NCBI GenBank assembly: GCA_016182795.1
Contig: JACPFW010000039.1
Span: 1-64,000, forward strand
Direction of reading: 5' to 3'
DNA from: Gemmatimonadota bacterium
GTDB lineage: Bacteria; Gemmatimonadota; Gemmatimonadetes; Gemmatimonadales; Gemmatimonadaceae
Length of the DNA stretch: 64,000 bases
Shown: positions 9,038-18,435 of the stretch, piece after piece
Layout: each line of letters opens with the position of its first letter
How positions within the stretch are numbered: the first letter of the stretch is position 1
Program-made: the position numbers and the translations under genes
The notes under the pieces: model-generated
Databases searched by the model: none
The model's input: the letters and a program-made list of their open reading frames with translations, nothing else
Told to the model about the DNA's origin: nothing

Positions 9038-10066
9038 TTACATCTCGATGATCACCACGCGCCGATTGAGCGCGCGTCCTTCCTTGGTGCCGTTGTCGGC
9101 GGCCGGCTCGCTCTCACCGAGCCCCTTGATCGACATGCGCGAGGCATCGATGCCGCGTCCCTGCAGGTACTGCAGCACCGTCGTCGCGCGGCGGTCGGAC
9201 AGCGAACGGTTGTACTCGTCGGTGCCGATGCTGTCGGTGTGGCCCTGGATCTCGACCTTGGCGCCGGGGTTCGCGTTGAGGTACTTCACCGCGGCCTCGA
9301 GCGTGTCCTTGCCCGCCTGCTTCAGCGTGCTCTTGTCAAAGTCGAAGTAGACGCCGGTGAGGCGGAAGATCTCGCGCGGCTTCGGCGCGGGCGCCGGTGG
9401 CGGCGGCGGAGCCGGGGCCGGAGCGGGCTCAGCCTTCGGAGCCGGCGGCGGCGGCGGAGCCGGCGCGGGGGCCGGAGCGGGTGGCGGCGGCGGGGGCGGC
9501 GGCATGACCACCACGCACGGCGACGTGCCCTTGCCACCAAAGAACCGGCTGATGCCGGCGCGCAGGCTCAGCGTCTGCGTGCGGTCGCCGGTCGGGATCT
9601 GGTCCGACGGATCCTTGAAGTCCATCACGCCGCTGGTGCGCAGCGCCCAGTTGTCGCCGAGGCAGAAGCGCACGCCGATCTGCGCGTTGCCGCCGGAATC
9701 ATACTGGTTCTTGGTCGTGTCCGTGCGGTACTGCGACCCGGTCCAGCCGCCGCCAAGGAACACGCTGCGGCGCGCCCCCCACGGAATGTGGTACAGCAGG
9801 TCAAAGCGGTGATTGACCGCCGTGAGGTCGCCGACGCGCGTGCTGTTGGTGGCGCCAAAGTCGCCCTCGTACTGGAAGGCGATCCGCTTGACCAGCGGAA
9901 TGCTGATCATGCCACCGAGTCCGACGGCGGGGTCGAGCTTCGTGACGTCCGCGAAGCGAGTGTACTGTCCATACGCGCCGATTTCCACCGGCGTAAACGC
10001 CTGTTGTGCCGCCAACGGAAGGGAGGCGGCCAACGAGAGCGCGACGGCGAACTTACAGAATCGCAT
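9038..10066 (-). CDS. OmpA-family outer-membrane beta-barrel protein with peptidoglycan-binding domain
   Basis: The 342-residue outer-membrane protein anchors the envelope to peptidoglycan. It has a signal peptide (about 1-22, SLPLAAQQ), an 8-strand-type barrel (about 25-190), a Pro/Ala-rich hinge (about 195-250) and a C-terminal OmpA domain. That domain has YFDFDKSTL, IQGHTDSIGTDEYN and the LSDRRA segment that supplies the Asp and Arg contacting diaminopimelate. The start at 10066 is supported by AGGAG ten bases upstream and by the signal peptide; the upstream open frame is not used. It stands alone on the minus strand, followed by a hairpin terminator, and is divergent from the acetoacetyl-CoA synthetase gene. 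Confidence 0.9.
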   Translation of the reverse strand: MRFCKFAVALSLAASLPLAAQQAFTPVEIGAYGQYTRFADVTKLDPAVGLGGMISIPLVKRIAFQYEGDFGATNSTRVGDLTAVNHRFDLLYHIPWGARRSVFLGGGWTGSQYRTDTTKNQYDSGGNAQIGVRFCLGDNWALRTSGVMDFKDPSDQIPTGDRTQTLSLRAGISRFFGGKGTSPCVVVMPPPPPPPPAPAPAPAPPPPPAPKAEPAPAPAPPPPPAPAPKPREIFRLTGVYFDFDKSTLKQAGKDTLEAAVKYLNANPGAKVEIQGHTDSIGTDEYNRSLSDRRATTVLQYLQGRGIDASRMSIKGLGESEPAADNGTKEGRALNRRVVIIEM

Positions 10067-10209
10067 AAATGCGTTCTCCTGTGATTGGGTCCGAGGGGGC
10101 AGCTGCCGCGCGCCTCGGCACCCGAAGTGCGCGGGCGGCGCCGCAGTCGTCATCGACCGTGGCCATACGCTGAACAATATAGCATTCTTTTTTGGTTCCA
10201 ATTTGCGCA

Positions 10210-12246
10210 ATGCCCCCTTCCAATACCAATAACACGCTCACTTGGGTCCCGTCTGGCGATGCGCGCGAGCGCAGCGCCATGGGGCGTTTCTTCGGTTTTG
10301 CCTCCGGCCGCTCGCCGTCGGCGCCGGCGGCCGACGCGCCGTGGGCCGACTGGCACGCCTGGTCGGTGGCGCATCGCGAGGCCTTCTGGGGCGCGCTCTG
10401 GGACTTCACCGGCGTGCGGTCGGAGGAGCTCCCGGGCGGCGGCGCGTGGGACGCCACGCTGGTCGGCCGCGACCGCATGGCGCCGCCCGATCCGCTCCTC
10501 GGACCCAGCTGGTTTATGGGCGCGCGGCTCAACTTCGCCGAGAACCTGCTGCGGGGGCCCGCGGACGCCCTCGCCATCATCGCCCGCGACGAACGCGGCC
10601 GTCGCCGCCAGCTGACCTATGGCGAACTCACCGATGCGGTGGCCGCCTGCGCCGCCGCCATGCGCGCGCTCGGCTTGCGCCCCGGTGACCGGGTGGCGGG
10701 GCTGCTGCCCAACATTCCCGAGGCCGTGATCGGGATGCTCGCCGCCGCGTCCATCGGCTGCGTCTGGACCTCGTGCTCCCCCGACTTCGGTGTCAACGGC
10801 GTGCTCGACCGCTTCGGCCAGGTGGCGCCCCGCCTGCTGATCTGCGTCGATGGCTACCAGTATGCCGACAAGGCGGTCGACTCGCTGTCGCGCGTGCGCG
10901 ACATCGTCGACGCGCTGCCGGCGGTGGAGCGCGTGGTCGTCGTGCCGTTTCTGCACGAGGCGCCCAACCTGCACGGCATTCGCGGCGCAGTCGCGTGGCA
11001 CGCGTTCACGGCCTCGGGATACGGTCGGCCGCTTCGCTGCGAGCGACTGCCGTTCGACCATCCGCTCTACGTGATGTATTCGTCGGGGACGACCGGGCTT
11101 CCGAAGTGCATGGTGCATGGCGCCGGCGGCACGCTGCTGCAGCACCTCAAGGAGCATCAACTCCATCTCGACCTGCGCCCCGGCGAGCGGCTCTTCTACT
11201 TCACCACCTGCGGGTGGATGATGTGGAACTGGCTGGTCTCGGCGCTGGCATCACAGGCAACCATCGTCCTCTACGACGGCGCGCCGATGCCGTCGGGTCG
11301 CGAGAGTGTGCTGTGGGAAATCGCCGCCGACGAGCGCGTCTCGGTGTTTGGCACCAGCGCGCGCTATCTGGCGATGTCAGAAAAGAGCGGTCTCGCCCCG
11401 GCGCGCACGCTGGCCCTCGGCGCGCTGCGCGCCATTCTCAGCACCGGGAGTCCGCTGGCGGCGCACTCGTACGACTACGTGGCCCGCGACGTGAAGCCCG
11501 GCGTGATGCTCGCCAGCATCTCGGGCGGCACCGACCTCATCTCGTGCTTCGCCCTCGGCAATCCGCTGCTTCCCGTGCGGCGCGGCGAACTGCAGTCGTA
11601 CGGGCTGGGCATGGCGGTGGAGGTGTGGAACGCGGATGGGGAGCGCGTGGTTGGCGAGCCGGGCGAGCTGGTGTGCACCGCGCCGTTTCCGTCGATGCCG
11701 GTGGCGTTCTTCAACGATCCCGACGGCGCGCGGTATCGCGACGCGTACTTCACGCATTTCCCCGGTGTCTGGCGCCACGGCGACTGGGCGGAGGAGACGC
11801 CGCACGGCGGGCTCGTCATTCACGGCCGCAGCGACGCGACGCTCAATCCCGGGGGCGTGCGCATCGGCACGGCCGAGATCTACCGGCAGGTGGAACTGGT
11901 GCCCGAGGTGCTGGAGAGCGTGGTCATCGGGCAGGATATCCCCGATGGCACGGGAGGGACTGACGTGCGCATCGTGCTTTTCGTGCGTCTGCGTCCCGGG
12001 GAGGAATTCAACGAGGCGCTGGCCGACCATCTACGGCGCGCCATCCGCGTCAACGCCAGCCCGCATCACGTGCCGCGGGTGATTCTCCCCGTGGCCGACA
12101 TTCCGCGGACGCTCAGCGGCAAGATCAGCGAGATCGCGGTGCGCGACATCGTCGCCGGGCGGGAGGTGACCAACGCGGAGGCCCTGGCGAATCCGGGGGC
12201 GCTCGAGCTGTTCCGGGGACTGCCAGCGCTTCGGGTGACTCCTTGA
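10210..12246 (+). CDS. Acetoacetyl-CoA synthetase (acetoacetate-CoA ligase)
   Basis: The 678-residue ANL-superfamily ligase joins acetoacetate to CoA using ATP, in the cytoplasm. Visible features are the N-terminal helix region with WSVAHREAFWGALWDF, the AMP-binding P-loop YSSGTTGLPK (about 290-299), the family-specific block FYFTTCGWMMWNWLVS, and the C-terminal catalytic lysine in LSGKISEIAVRDI (about residue 638). The length matches the family. Translation can also be opened at a TTG six codons upstream, but the ATG at 10210 gives the usual N-terminus. Acetoacetate is a product of homogentisate breakdown, whose first genes lie 48 kb away in this window, so the enzyme may feed that carbon into acyl-CoA metabolism (inference). 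It converges on paaZ. Confidence 0.92.
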   Translation: MPPSNTNNTLTWVPSGDARERSAMGRFFGFASGRSPSAPAADAPWADWHAWSVAHREAFWGALWDFTGVRSEELPGGGAWDATLVGRDRMAPPDPLLGPSWFMGARLNFAENLLRGPADALAIIARDERGRRRQLTYGELTDAVAACAAAMRALGLRPGDRVAGLLPNIPEAVIGMLAAASIGCVWTSCSPDFGVNGVLDRFGQVAPRLLICVDGYQYADKAVDSLSRVRDIVDALPAVERVVVVPFLHEAPNLHGIRGAVAWHAFTASGYGRPLRCERLPFDHPLYVMYSSGTTGLPKCMVHGAGGTLLQHLKEHQLHLDLRPGERLFYFTTCGWMMWNWLVSALASQATIVLYDGAPMPSGRESVLWEIAADERVSVFGTSARYLAMSEKSGLAPARTLALGALRAILSTGSPLAAHSYDYVARDVKPGVMLASISGGTDLISCFALGNPLLPVRRGELQSYGLGMAVEVWNADGERVVGEPGELVCTAPFPSMPVAFFNDPDGARYRDAYFTHFPGVWRHGDWAEETPHGGLVIHGRSDATLNPGGVRIGTAEIYRQVELVPEVLESVVIGQDIPDGTGGTDVRIVLFVRLRPGEEFNEALADHLRRAIRVNASPHHVPRVILPVADIPRTLSGKISEIAVRDIVAGREVTNAEALANPGALELFRGLPALRVTP

Positions 12247-12434
12247 TGGGCCAAGGACACTGAATTCACGGAGTTCACAGAGGACTGCAGGAGGGCACGG
12301 AGGACGGCAAACACTTATTGGAACAGCGCGCGCCACGCAGAAATTCGCGTGGCGCATCGTAGTTCCTCCAAGAAGTTGCAGTCCTCCGTGAGCTCCGTGA
12401 ACTCCGTGTCCTCCGTGAATTCAGTGTCCTAGCC
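12247..12434. repeat. Long imperfect inverted repeat between convergent genes (palindrome B)
   Basis: The gap between two convergent stop codons is one long imperfect palindrome. The left arm has AGGACACTGAATTCACGGAG followed by AGGACTGCA. The right arm in reverse complement repeats these blocks and holds extra CACGGAG-type units. The tip (12330-12355) is a perfect 9-bp stem, GCGCCACGC with GCGTGGCGC, and an 8-nt loop. It could act as a bidirectional terminator. The arms are built from repeated degenerate 7-8 nt units. Confidence 0.85.
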
Positions 12435-14519
12435 CTACGCCGAACCCCGCCGGACGAGCGTCAGAATCGTGTAGACCGCAACAGGCTCGTCATCCTGGTT
12501 CCTCACCTCAACATCCCACGCCACCACGCCTTGCGGGATGCCGTCGGCGGGGGTCTCCTTGGCCGTCTTCTGTTTGCAGGTGAGCCGCGCGCGGATCGTG
12601 TCGCCGGGGTAGACGGGTTTCACGAAGCGCAGCCCCTCGAGTCCGTAGTTGGCGAGCACCGGCCCGGGCGCGGGGTCCACAAACAGCCCCGCCGACGCGG
12701 ACAGAACGAAGTACCCGTGCGCCACCTTGCGCTCAAACACCCCCTGCCGCGCCATCTCGTCGCTCTGATGCGCGTAGAAATGGTCGCCGGAGAGGGCGGA
12801 GAAGCGGTCGACATCCTCGTCGGTGATAATACGTGACTTGGTGTGATAGGTCTCGCCGATGGCGAGCTGCTCGAAGTATTTGCGGAACGGATGCACCGCG
12901 TCGCCGGTCGTCGCCGCGCCGGGCGTGTACTCGTGCGTCACGTGCGACAGCGTCGTCGGTGAGCCCTGCAGCGCGGTGCGCTGCATGTAGTGGAGCACGC
13001 CGCGCGCGCCGCCCATCTCCTCGCCGCCGCCGGCGCGCCCGGGGCCGCCGTGCACGAGATTCGGCAGCGGCGACCCGTGTCCGGTGCTCTCCTTGGCCGT
13101 GTGCCGGTTGGCGAGCAGCAGACGCCCGTGATGCGCGGCCACCCCAAGCGTCACCGCGCGCGCCACGGCGTCGTCGCCCGTGAACACCGATCCAACCAGC
13201 GACCCGCGGCCGCGTTTGGCGAGTTCGATCGCCTCGTCCACCGAGCGGTACGGCATCAGCGTGTTCACCGGACCGAACGCTTCGATGTCGTGCGGCGCCG
13301 TGCGGCGCAGCGGATCGCTCGACGCGAAAAGCAGAATTGGGTAGAACGCCCCGCGCGCCGCGTCGGCCCCTGTCACCTCGGGAAGCCCGATCTCTCCGAA
13401 GACGAGTTCGGCGTCCTGGGCGATGGCGTCCACTGACCGCTGCACTTCGCCGACTTGTCCCTGCGCGGCGAGCGGCCCCATGCGCACGCCGGCCACCGCC
13501 GGGTCGCCGATTACCACGCCGCCGAGCCGCGCCGCGAGCGCGGCGCCAACTTCCTCCACCCACGCCTCGGGTACGCGCGTGCGCCGGATCGCCGTGCACT
13601 TCTGCCCGGCCTTCGTCGTCATCTCGTTGGCGACTTCCTTGATGAACAGCCCGAACTCCTCGCTCCCGGGCGCGGCGTCGGGGCCGAGCATCGAGAAGTT
13701 GAGCGAATCGGCCTCGGCATTGAACCGCACGCTCTGCTGCACGATCGACGGCCGCTGGCGCAGCATCAGCGCCGTGCTCGCGCTGCCGGTGAATGCCACC
13801 GCGCACTGCGCGTCGAGATGGTCGAGCAGGTCGCCGGCGCCGCCGCAGATGAGCTGCACGCTGCCGGCCGGCAGAATGCCGCTTTCAATGATGTCGGCGA
13901 AGACCGCCTCGGTGAGGAAGCTCGTGACCGTGGCCGGCTTGACGATGGCCGGCACGCCGGCGAGCAGGGTAGGGGCGAGCTTCTCGAGCATCCCCCACAC
14001 CGGGAAGTTGAAGGCGTTGATGTGCACCGCGACGCCCTCGAGCGGCACGCAGATGTGGCGCCCTACGAACGTGCCGTTCTTCGACAGGCGCTCGGTGGGT
14101 CCCTCCACGTGAAACGTCTCGTCGGGGAACTCGCGGCGTCCGCGCGACGCATAGGCGAACAGCGTGCCGATGCCGCCCTCGATGTCCACCCACCCGTCGC
14201 GGCGCGTCGCGCCGGTGGCGGCGGAGACGGCGTAGTACACCTCGACGCGGGCCATGAGATACTGCGCCAGCGCCTTGAGCATCCGCGCGCGCTGATGAAA
14301 CGTCATCGCGCGCAGGGCGGGGCCGCCCACCGTGCGCGCGTGCCGCACCATGGCGCCAAAGTCCAGCCCGCCGCTACCGGCTTCGGCGATCACCGCCCCC
14401 GTGACGGCGTGGTGCACGGGTGTGCCGGCCCCTGCGCCGCGCACCCATTCACCGGCCGCGTAGTTGAAGAGGGCGCGCGGGGCGCGCCCAGTGGGATCGA
14501 GCGGAGTGGGTCTGCTCAT
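12435..14519 (-). CDS. paaZ: Bifunctional oxepin-CoA hydrolase / 3-oxo-5,6-dehydrosuberyl-CoA semialdehyde dehydrogenase
   Basis: The 694-residue cytoplasmic fusion enzyme opens the oxepin-CoA ring and oxidises the resulting aldehyde in aerobic phenylacetate degradation. Residues of about 1-525 are an aldehyde dehydrogenase domain with the [13 protein letters not shown] cofactor segment, Glu269 (in NAEAD) and catalytic Cys308 (in GQKCTAI). Residues of about 545-690 are a MaoC-type hydratase domain with Asp579 and His584 in SGDHFYAHQ. Both active sites look intact. The start at 14519 overlaps the paaY stop by 4 nt (ATGA), so translation is probably coupled. It is the last gene of the paaG-H-J-Y-Z run. 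Confidence 0.95.
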   Translation of the reverse strand: MSRPTPLDPTGRAPRALFNYAAGEWVRGAGAGTPVHHAVTGAVIAEAGSGGLDFGAMVRHARTVGGPALRAMTFHQRARMLKALAQYLMARVEVYYAVSAATGATRRDGWVDIEGGIGTLFAYASRGRREFPDETFHVEGPTERLSKNGTFVGRHICVPLEGVAVHINAFNFPVWGMLEKLAPTLLAGVPAIVKPATVTSFLTEAVFADIIESGILPAGSVQLICGGAGDLLDHLDAQCAVAFTGSASTALMLRQRPSIVQQSVRFNAEADSLNFSMLGPDAAPGSEEFGLFIKEVANEMTTKAGQKCTAIRRTRVPEAWVEEVGAALAARLGGVVIGDPAVAGVRMGPLAAQGQVGEVQRSVDAIAQDAELVFGEIGLPEVTGADAARGAFYPILLFASSDPLRRTAPHDIEAFGPVNTLMPYRSVDEAIELAKRGRGSLVGSVFTGDDAVARAVTLGVAAHHGRLLLANRHTAKESTGHGSPLPNLVHGGPGRAGGGEEMGGARGVLHYMQRTALQGSPTTLSHVTHEYTPGAATTGDAVHPFRKYFEQLAIGETYHTKSRIITDEDVDRFSALSGDHFYAHQSDEMARQGVFERKVAHGYFVLSASAGLFVDPAPGPVLANYGLEGLRFVKPVYPGDTIRARLTCKQKTAKETPADGIPQGVVAWDVEVRNQDDEPVAVYTILTLVRRGSA

Positions 14520-15115
14520 CGCTGCGTGGACTTCCAGGTCTTGTAGTTGGCCGACTGCACGGCGCGGTCGGCGGGCACTTCGCGCAGCGGCTCGCACGCC
14601 TGCAGCGACGTGCGCAGGCGCGACGGGAGCGTCTGGTACAGCGCCGTCCCGTCCGACTTCCAGGCGAGCATCTCGTCGCTCACCTGCTTCACGATCTTCG
14701 CCGGATTACCGACCACCACCGAACGCGGCGGCACTTTCATCTCGGCGGGAACAAAGCAGAGCGCGCCAACGATGCTCTCGTCGCCGATGTCGGCCTGATC
14801 CATGACCACGGCATTCATGCCGACCAGCACATTGCGCCCGATGTGCGCGCCGTGCACCACGGCGCCGTGCCCGATGTGCGCGTTCTCCTCGAGCCGCACG
14901 ACGATGCCCGGGAACATGTGCACCACGCATCCCTCCTGCACATTGCACCCGTCGGCGATCTCGATGCCGCCCCAGTCGCCGCGGATGGCCGCGCCGGGTC
15001 CCACGTACACGTCGCGCCCGATGATCACATTGCCCACGACCGTGGCGTTGGGATGCACGTACGCGCTCTCGTGCACCACCGGCACGAAGCCCTCGAAGGC
15101 GAAAATGTTCGCCAT
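14516..15115 (-). CDS. paaY: PaaY-type hexapeptide-repeat thioesterase
   Basis: The 199-residue protein folds as a left-handed beta-helix: imperfect hexapeptide repeats run from about residue 15 to 165 (ATVVGNVIIGRDVYVGPGA and onward). Three histidines in gamma-carbonic-anhydrase positions (VVHMFP, AHIGHG, VVHGAH) would bind metal. PaaY hydrolyses dead-end CoA thioesters formed in the phenylacetate pathway and so protects the epoxidase; that role comes from known family members. The start at 15115 lies 2 bp after the paaJ stop, and its stop overlaps the paaZ start, so it sits inside the operon. The gene could be mistaken for a generic gamma-carbonic anhydrase, but its context favours PaaY. 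Confidence 0.9.
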   Translation of the reverse strand: MANIFAFEGFVPVVHESAYVHPNATVVGNVIIGRDVYVGPGAAIRGDWGGIEIADGCNVQEGCVVHMFPGIVVRLEENAHIGHGAVVHGAHIGRNVLVGMNAVVMDQADIGDESIVGALCFVPAEMKVPPRSVVVGNPAKIVKQVSDEMLAWKSDGTALYQTLPSRLRTSLQACEPLREVPADRAVQSANYKTWKSTQR

Positions 15116-15117
15116 CG

Positions 15118-16347
15118 CTACACGCGCTCCAGCACCGCTGCCATCCCTTGGCCGACGCCCACGCACATCGTCACCAGCGCATAGCGCCCGCCGGTGCGGT
15201 GCAGCTGGCGCGACGCGGTGATGGCCAGCCGTGCCCCCGACATGCCCAGCGGATGACCGAGCGCGATGGCGCCGCCGTTGGGGTTCACGCGCGCGTCGTC
15301 ATCGTCGACGCCCAACGCGCGCAGCGAGGCCAGCACCTGCGCGGCGAACGCCTCGTTGAGTTCAATCACATCCATCTGGTCGATGGTCAGCCCGGCTTTG
15401 GCGAGCGCCTTCTGCGACGCCGGCACCGGGCCAATGCCCATCGTGCGCGGCTCCACGCCCGCCGCCGCCACACTGACGATGCGCGCCATCGGCGTGAGTC
15501 CGTTCCGTCGCGCGCCGTCCTCGGAGCACACGAAGGTCGCCGCGGCGCCGTCGTTGAGCCCCGATGAGTTGCCGGCCGTCACCGATCCCTTGCCGTCCTT
15601 CCGAAACGCCGGCTTCAGCCGCGCCAGTCCCTCGGCGGAAGAGTCCGCGCGAATGAACTCGTCAGTTGAAAAACACCCCTCCATATCCCCATCACCACAC
15701 CCTGTACCCTTCCCCTGCACTTGGATCGGCACAATCTCTTCTGCAAGCCGTCCTTCGGTGCGCGCCGACGCCGCCTTCCGCTGCGACCAGAGCGCAAACG
15801 CGTCCTGCGCGTCGCGCGTGATCCCGTGCGCCTCAGCCACATTCTCCGCCGTCTGGCCCATGGAGTCGATACCGTAGCGCTCCTTCATCACCGGATTCAC
15901 GAAGCGCCAGCCGAGCGACGTGTCGAAGAGTTCCTGGTCGCGCGCAAAGGGTTTGCTCGCCTTGGACAGCACGTAGGGAGCGCGCGTCATGTGCTCGACG
16001 CCGCCGGCGACGTACACGTCGCCATCGCCAACCATCACGCCGCGCGCGGCGCTGGCGATCGCGCTGAGCCCCGAGGCGCAGAGGCGGTTCACCGTTTCGC
16101 CGGGAACGCCCACCGGGAGACCGGCCAGCAGCAGCGCCATGCGCGCGACGTTGCGGTTGTCCTCGCCCGCCTGATTGGCGCACCCAAGGATGACGTCGGT
16201 GATGTCGTCCGGATCGAGCGTCGCGTGGCGCTTTATCAACTCGCGAATGGAGTGCGCCGCAAGGTCGTCGGTGCGCACGGTGCTCAGCGTGCCGCCGAGC
16301 GATCCGATGGGCGTGCGGAGCCCGCCGGCAATGAACGCGTGTCTCAC
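15118..16347 (-). CDS. paaJ: 3-oxoadipyl-CoA / 3-oxo-5,6-dehydrosuberyl-CoA thiolase
   Basis: The 409-residue thiolase carries out the two CoA-dependent cleavages of the phenylacetate pathway, giving 2,3-dehydroadipyl-CoA and finally succinyl-CoA plus acetyl-CoA. The catalytic residues are visible: Cys90 in NRLCASGLSAI, His365 in GHPLGMSGAR and Cys395 in TMCVGVGQG. The length and the NEAFAAQ and NPNGGAIALGHP motifs are standard. The GTG start at 16347 overlaps the paaH stop by 4 nt. The alternative assignment as beta-ketoadipyl thiolase PcaF is chemically equivalent for the last step; the paa context decides the name. Confidence 0.93.
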   Translation of the reverse strand: MRHAFIAGGLRTPIGSLGGTLSTVRTDDLAAHSIRELIKRHATLDPDDITDVILGCANQAGEDNRNVARMALLLAGLPVGVPGETVNRLCASGLSAIASAARGVMVGDGDVYVAGGVEHMTRAPYVLSKASKPFARDQELFDTSLGWRFVNPVMKERYGIDSMGQTAENVAEAHGITRDAQDAFALWSQRKAASARTEGRLAEEIVPIQVQGKGTGCGDGDMEGCFSTDEFIRADSSAEGLARLKPAFRKDGKGSVTAGNSSGLNDGAAATFVCSEDGARRNGLTPMARIVSVAAAGVEPRTMGIGPVPASQKALAKAGLTIDQMDVIELNEAFAAQVLASLRALGVDDDDARVNPNGGAIALGHPLGMSGARLAITASRQLHRTGGRYALVTMCVGVGQGMAAVLERV

Positions 16348-17519
16348 GTGCAGAGTCTCCTTCCGTCGCGGGCCGCGAGGCGCAGCAGCGGCGACGGGCG
16401 ATACCGTTCTTCACCGTACTCGGCATGCAGCGCTTCGAGCGTGGCCAACACGCTGGCCGCGCCCAGTTCGTCGCACCACGCGAGCAGGCCCTTGGGATAA
16501 TTCACGCCTTTCACCATCGCGGTGTCGATGTCGGCGGCGCTCGCCACACCGAGTCGCAGGGCGTCGACGGCTTCATTGATGAGCATCGCGCGAATGCGCT
16601 CGACGATGCGGGCGCCGAGCGCCGGGTCGCGCGTTGGCTCGGGCGCGACGGCGCCGTCGGCGTAGTCGTAGAAGCCGCGCTTGGTCTTGCGCCCCAGTCG
16701 ACCGGCGGCGACGAGCTGTTGCTGCACCAACGACGGGCGGTAGCGCGGTTCGAAGAAGAACCCCTCGTACACGGCGCGCGTGACGGCGAAGTTGACGTCG
16801 TTGCCGATGAAGTCCATCAGCTCGAACGGTCCCATGCGGAAGCCGCCGAAGTCGCGCATCGCCCAGTCGATGGTGGCGTAATCGACCGTGCCTTCCTCGG
16901 CGATGCGCAGTGCCTCGCCGTAGAACGGGCGCGCCACGCGATTGACGATGAAGCCCGGGGTGTCGGAGCAGACGACAGGTGTCTTGCCCCACGAGGTCAT
17001 CAGGGTGCGCGCGGATTCGGCGATGTTCGGTCGAGTACCAGACCACGGCACCACTTCGACCAGCGGCATCAGCGGCGGCGGATTGAAGAAGTGCAGGCCA
17101 ATGACGCGGCATGGGTCTTCGCACGTAGCGGCCACCGCCGCCACCGAGAGAGACGACGTGTTGGTGGCAAGCACCGTGTCGATGCTCACGGCGGGCGCCA
17201 GCGCCGTAAACAGCGCCTGCTTGGCTTTCAGATCCTCGACGATCGCTTCGATGATCAGGCCGCACGGCGCGAACGCGTCGACATCCATATCGGTCGCGGT
17301 GATGCGACCGATCAGGGCGTCGCGCGCCGTGACGGCGAGCTTTCCCTTGTCGACGAGCTTGGCAAGTGCGGCGCCGATCTGTTGGCGCGCGTCTGCTGCC
17401 GCGCCCGCACGTGCGTCAGCGAGCATCACGGAATGCCCAGCCGCGGCGGCCACCTGCGCGATACCGCGTCCCATGGCCCCCGCACCGACGACGCCGACAA
17501 TCGTTGATGACGACAGCAT
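16344..17519 (-). CDS. paaH: 3-hydroxyacyl-CoA dehydrogenase (3-hydroxyadipyl-CoA dehydrogenase)
   Basis: The 391-residue NAD-dependent enzyme oxidises 3-hydroxyadipyl-CoA to 3-oxoadipyl-CoA. The Rossmann fold starts with GVVGAGAMGRG (about 8-18). The NTSS segment and the catalytic His in IGLHFFNP (about 143) follow, then the C-terminal helical 3HCDH domain with FIVNRV and GPFELMDFIG. A second, shorter 3HCDH-like half ends the protein. It is shorter than some PaaH proteins but has all the parts needed for activity. It lies 3 bp after paaG and overlaps paaJ by 4 nt. Confidence 0.92.
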   Translation of the reverse strand: MLSSSTIVGVVGAGAMGRGIAQVAAAAGHSVMLADARAGAAADARQQIGAALAKLVDKGKLAVTARDALIGRITATDMDVDAFAPCGLIIEAIVEDLKAKQALFTALAPAVSIDTVLATNTSSLSVAAVAATCEDPCRVIGLHFFNPPPLMPLVEVVPWSGTRPNIAESARTLMTSWGKTPVVCSDTPGFIVNRVARPFYGEALRIAEEGTVDYATIDWAMRDFGGFRMGPFELMDFIGNDVNFAVTRAVYEGFFFEPRYRPSLVQQQLVAAGRLGRKTKRGFYDYADGAVAPEPTRDPALGARIVERIRAMLINEAVDALRLGVASAADIDTAMVKGVNYPKGLLAWCDELGAASVLATLEALHAEYGEERYRPSPLLRLAARDGRRLCT

Positions 17520-17522
17520 TGG

Positions 17523-18305
17523 CTATTTCCCCGTGAAGCGCGGCGTGCGCTTCTCAAGGAAGGCGCGCACGCCCTCGGCGTAGTCGGCGGTGCGCCCGGC
17601 CTCGCGTTGCAGCGCCTCCTCGTACTTCAGTTGTTCGTCGAGGTCGACGCCGAGTGAATGGTTGAAGGCGCGCTTGATCAGCCCCAGCGCGCGCGTCGGC
17701 TGGGTGGCCAGATGCGCCGCGGTGGCAAAGGCCGTCTCGACGAGCGCCTCTGGCTCCGTCACCTGATATACCAGCCCCAGCTCGCGCGCCTGTTCAGCCG
17801 TCATCTTCTCGGCGAGCATCGTCATCACGGTGGCGCGATGCAATCCGACCAGCCGCGGCAGAATGAACGTGCCGCCGCTGTCGGGGATCACGCCGATCTT
17901 GGCGAACGACTGCACAAAGCTCGCCTTGCTCGACGCGAAGACGATGTCGCACGCGAATGCGAGGTTGGCGCCGGCGCCGGCCGCGACGCCATTGACGGCG
18001 CACACCACCGGCTTCTCGAGGTGCCGGATGGCGCTGATGACCGGGTTCCACGTCTCGCGCACGAAGTCGCCGAGGTCGGGAATCGCATCGCCTGCCGGCA
18101 TCGCCTCGGCGAGATCCTGCCCCGCGCAGAAACCGCGCCCGGCGCCGGTGATGAGCACCGCGCGCACCGTGTCATCGGCGGCGGCGGCGCTCAGCGCCTG
18201 CACCAGGTCGCACGCGAGGGCGCGGGTGAAGGCGTTGAGGAGATCGGGCCGATTGAGCGTGAGACGCAGAACCGCGCCGTCTCGGGCGACTTCTAGGGGG
18301 GGCAT
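17523..18305 (-). CDS. paaG: 1,2-epoxyphenylacetyl-CoA isomerase (enoyl-CoA hydratase family)
   Basis: The 260-residue crotonase-fold enzyme isomerises the ring epoxide of phenylacetyl-CoA to oxepin-CoA. The oxyanion-hole segments are GAGRGFCAGQDL (about 62-73) and NGVAAGAGANLAFACDI (about 105-121). The conserved acidic residue is in IPDSGGTFILPR. The chosen ATG at 18305 gives the usual N-terminus; the frame stays open upstream only through G/C-rich repeats that are not coding. It is the first gene of the paaG-H-J-Y-Z operon and is divergent from the E1 dehydrogenase gene across about 130 bp. Confidence 0.9.
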   Translation of the reverse strand: MPPLEVARDGAVLRLTLNRPDLLNAFTRALACDLVQALSAAAADDTVRAVLITGAGRGFCAGQDLAEAMPAGDAIPDLGDFVRETWNPVISAIRHLEKPVVCAVNGVAAGAGANLAFACDIVFASSKASFVQSFAKIGVIPDSGGTFILPRLVGLHRATVMTMLAEKMTAEQARELGLVYQVTEPEALVETAFATAAHLATQPTRALGLIKRAFNHSLGVDLDEQLKYEEALQREAGRTADYAEGVRAFLEKRTPRFTGK

Positions 18306-18314
18306 GCGAACGAC

Positions 18315-18346
18315 GGATGTGGAAGGTGGGATGTGGGATGGGGGAT
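18315..18346. repeat. Short-period GGGATGT-type tandem repeat in the paaG leader
   Basis: About four degenerate copies of a 7-8 nt unit (GGATGTGG, AAGGTGGG, ATGTGGG, ATGGGGG) lie 10-40 bp upstream of the paaG start. On the paaG-sense strand this is a C-rich series. It resembles in style, though not in sequence, the other short-period intergenic repeats of this window. Confidence 0.55.
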
Positions 18347-18435
18347 AAGACCATGACCCCCTACAGCTTCCCCGTACAATAATGCCCTGCCGATGCCGCT
18401 TCCGGCCACCCGTCGCGGCTCCGATATTGCACCGT

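Noticed and set aside
9480-9530. GC-rich repeat coding poly-Pro/Ala as a possible mobile or CRISPR-like repeat
   Set aside because: It is the ordinary Pro/Ala hinge of an OmpA-like protein with irregular codon repeats.
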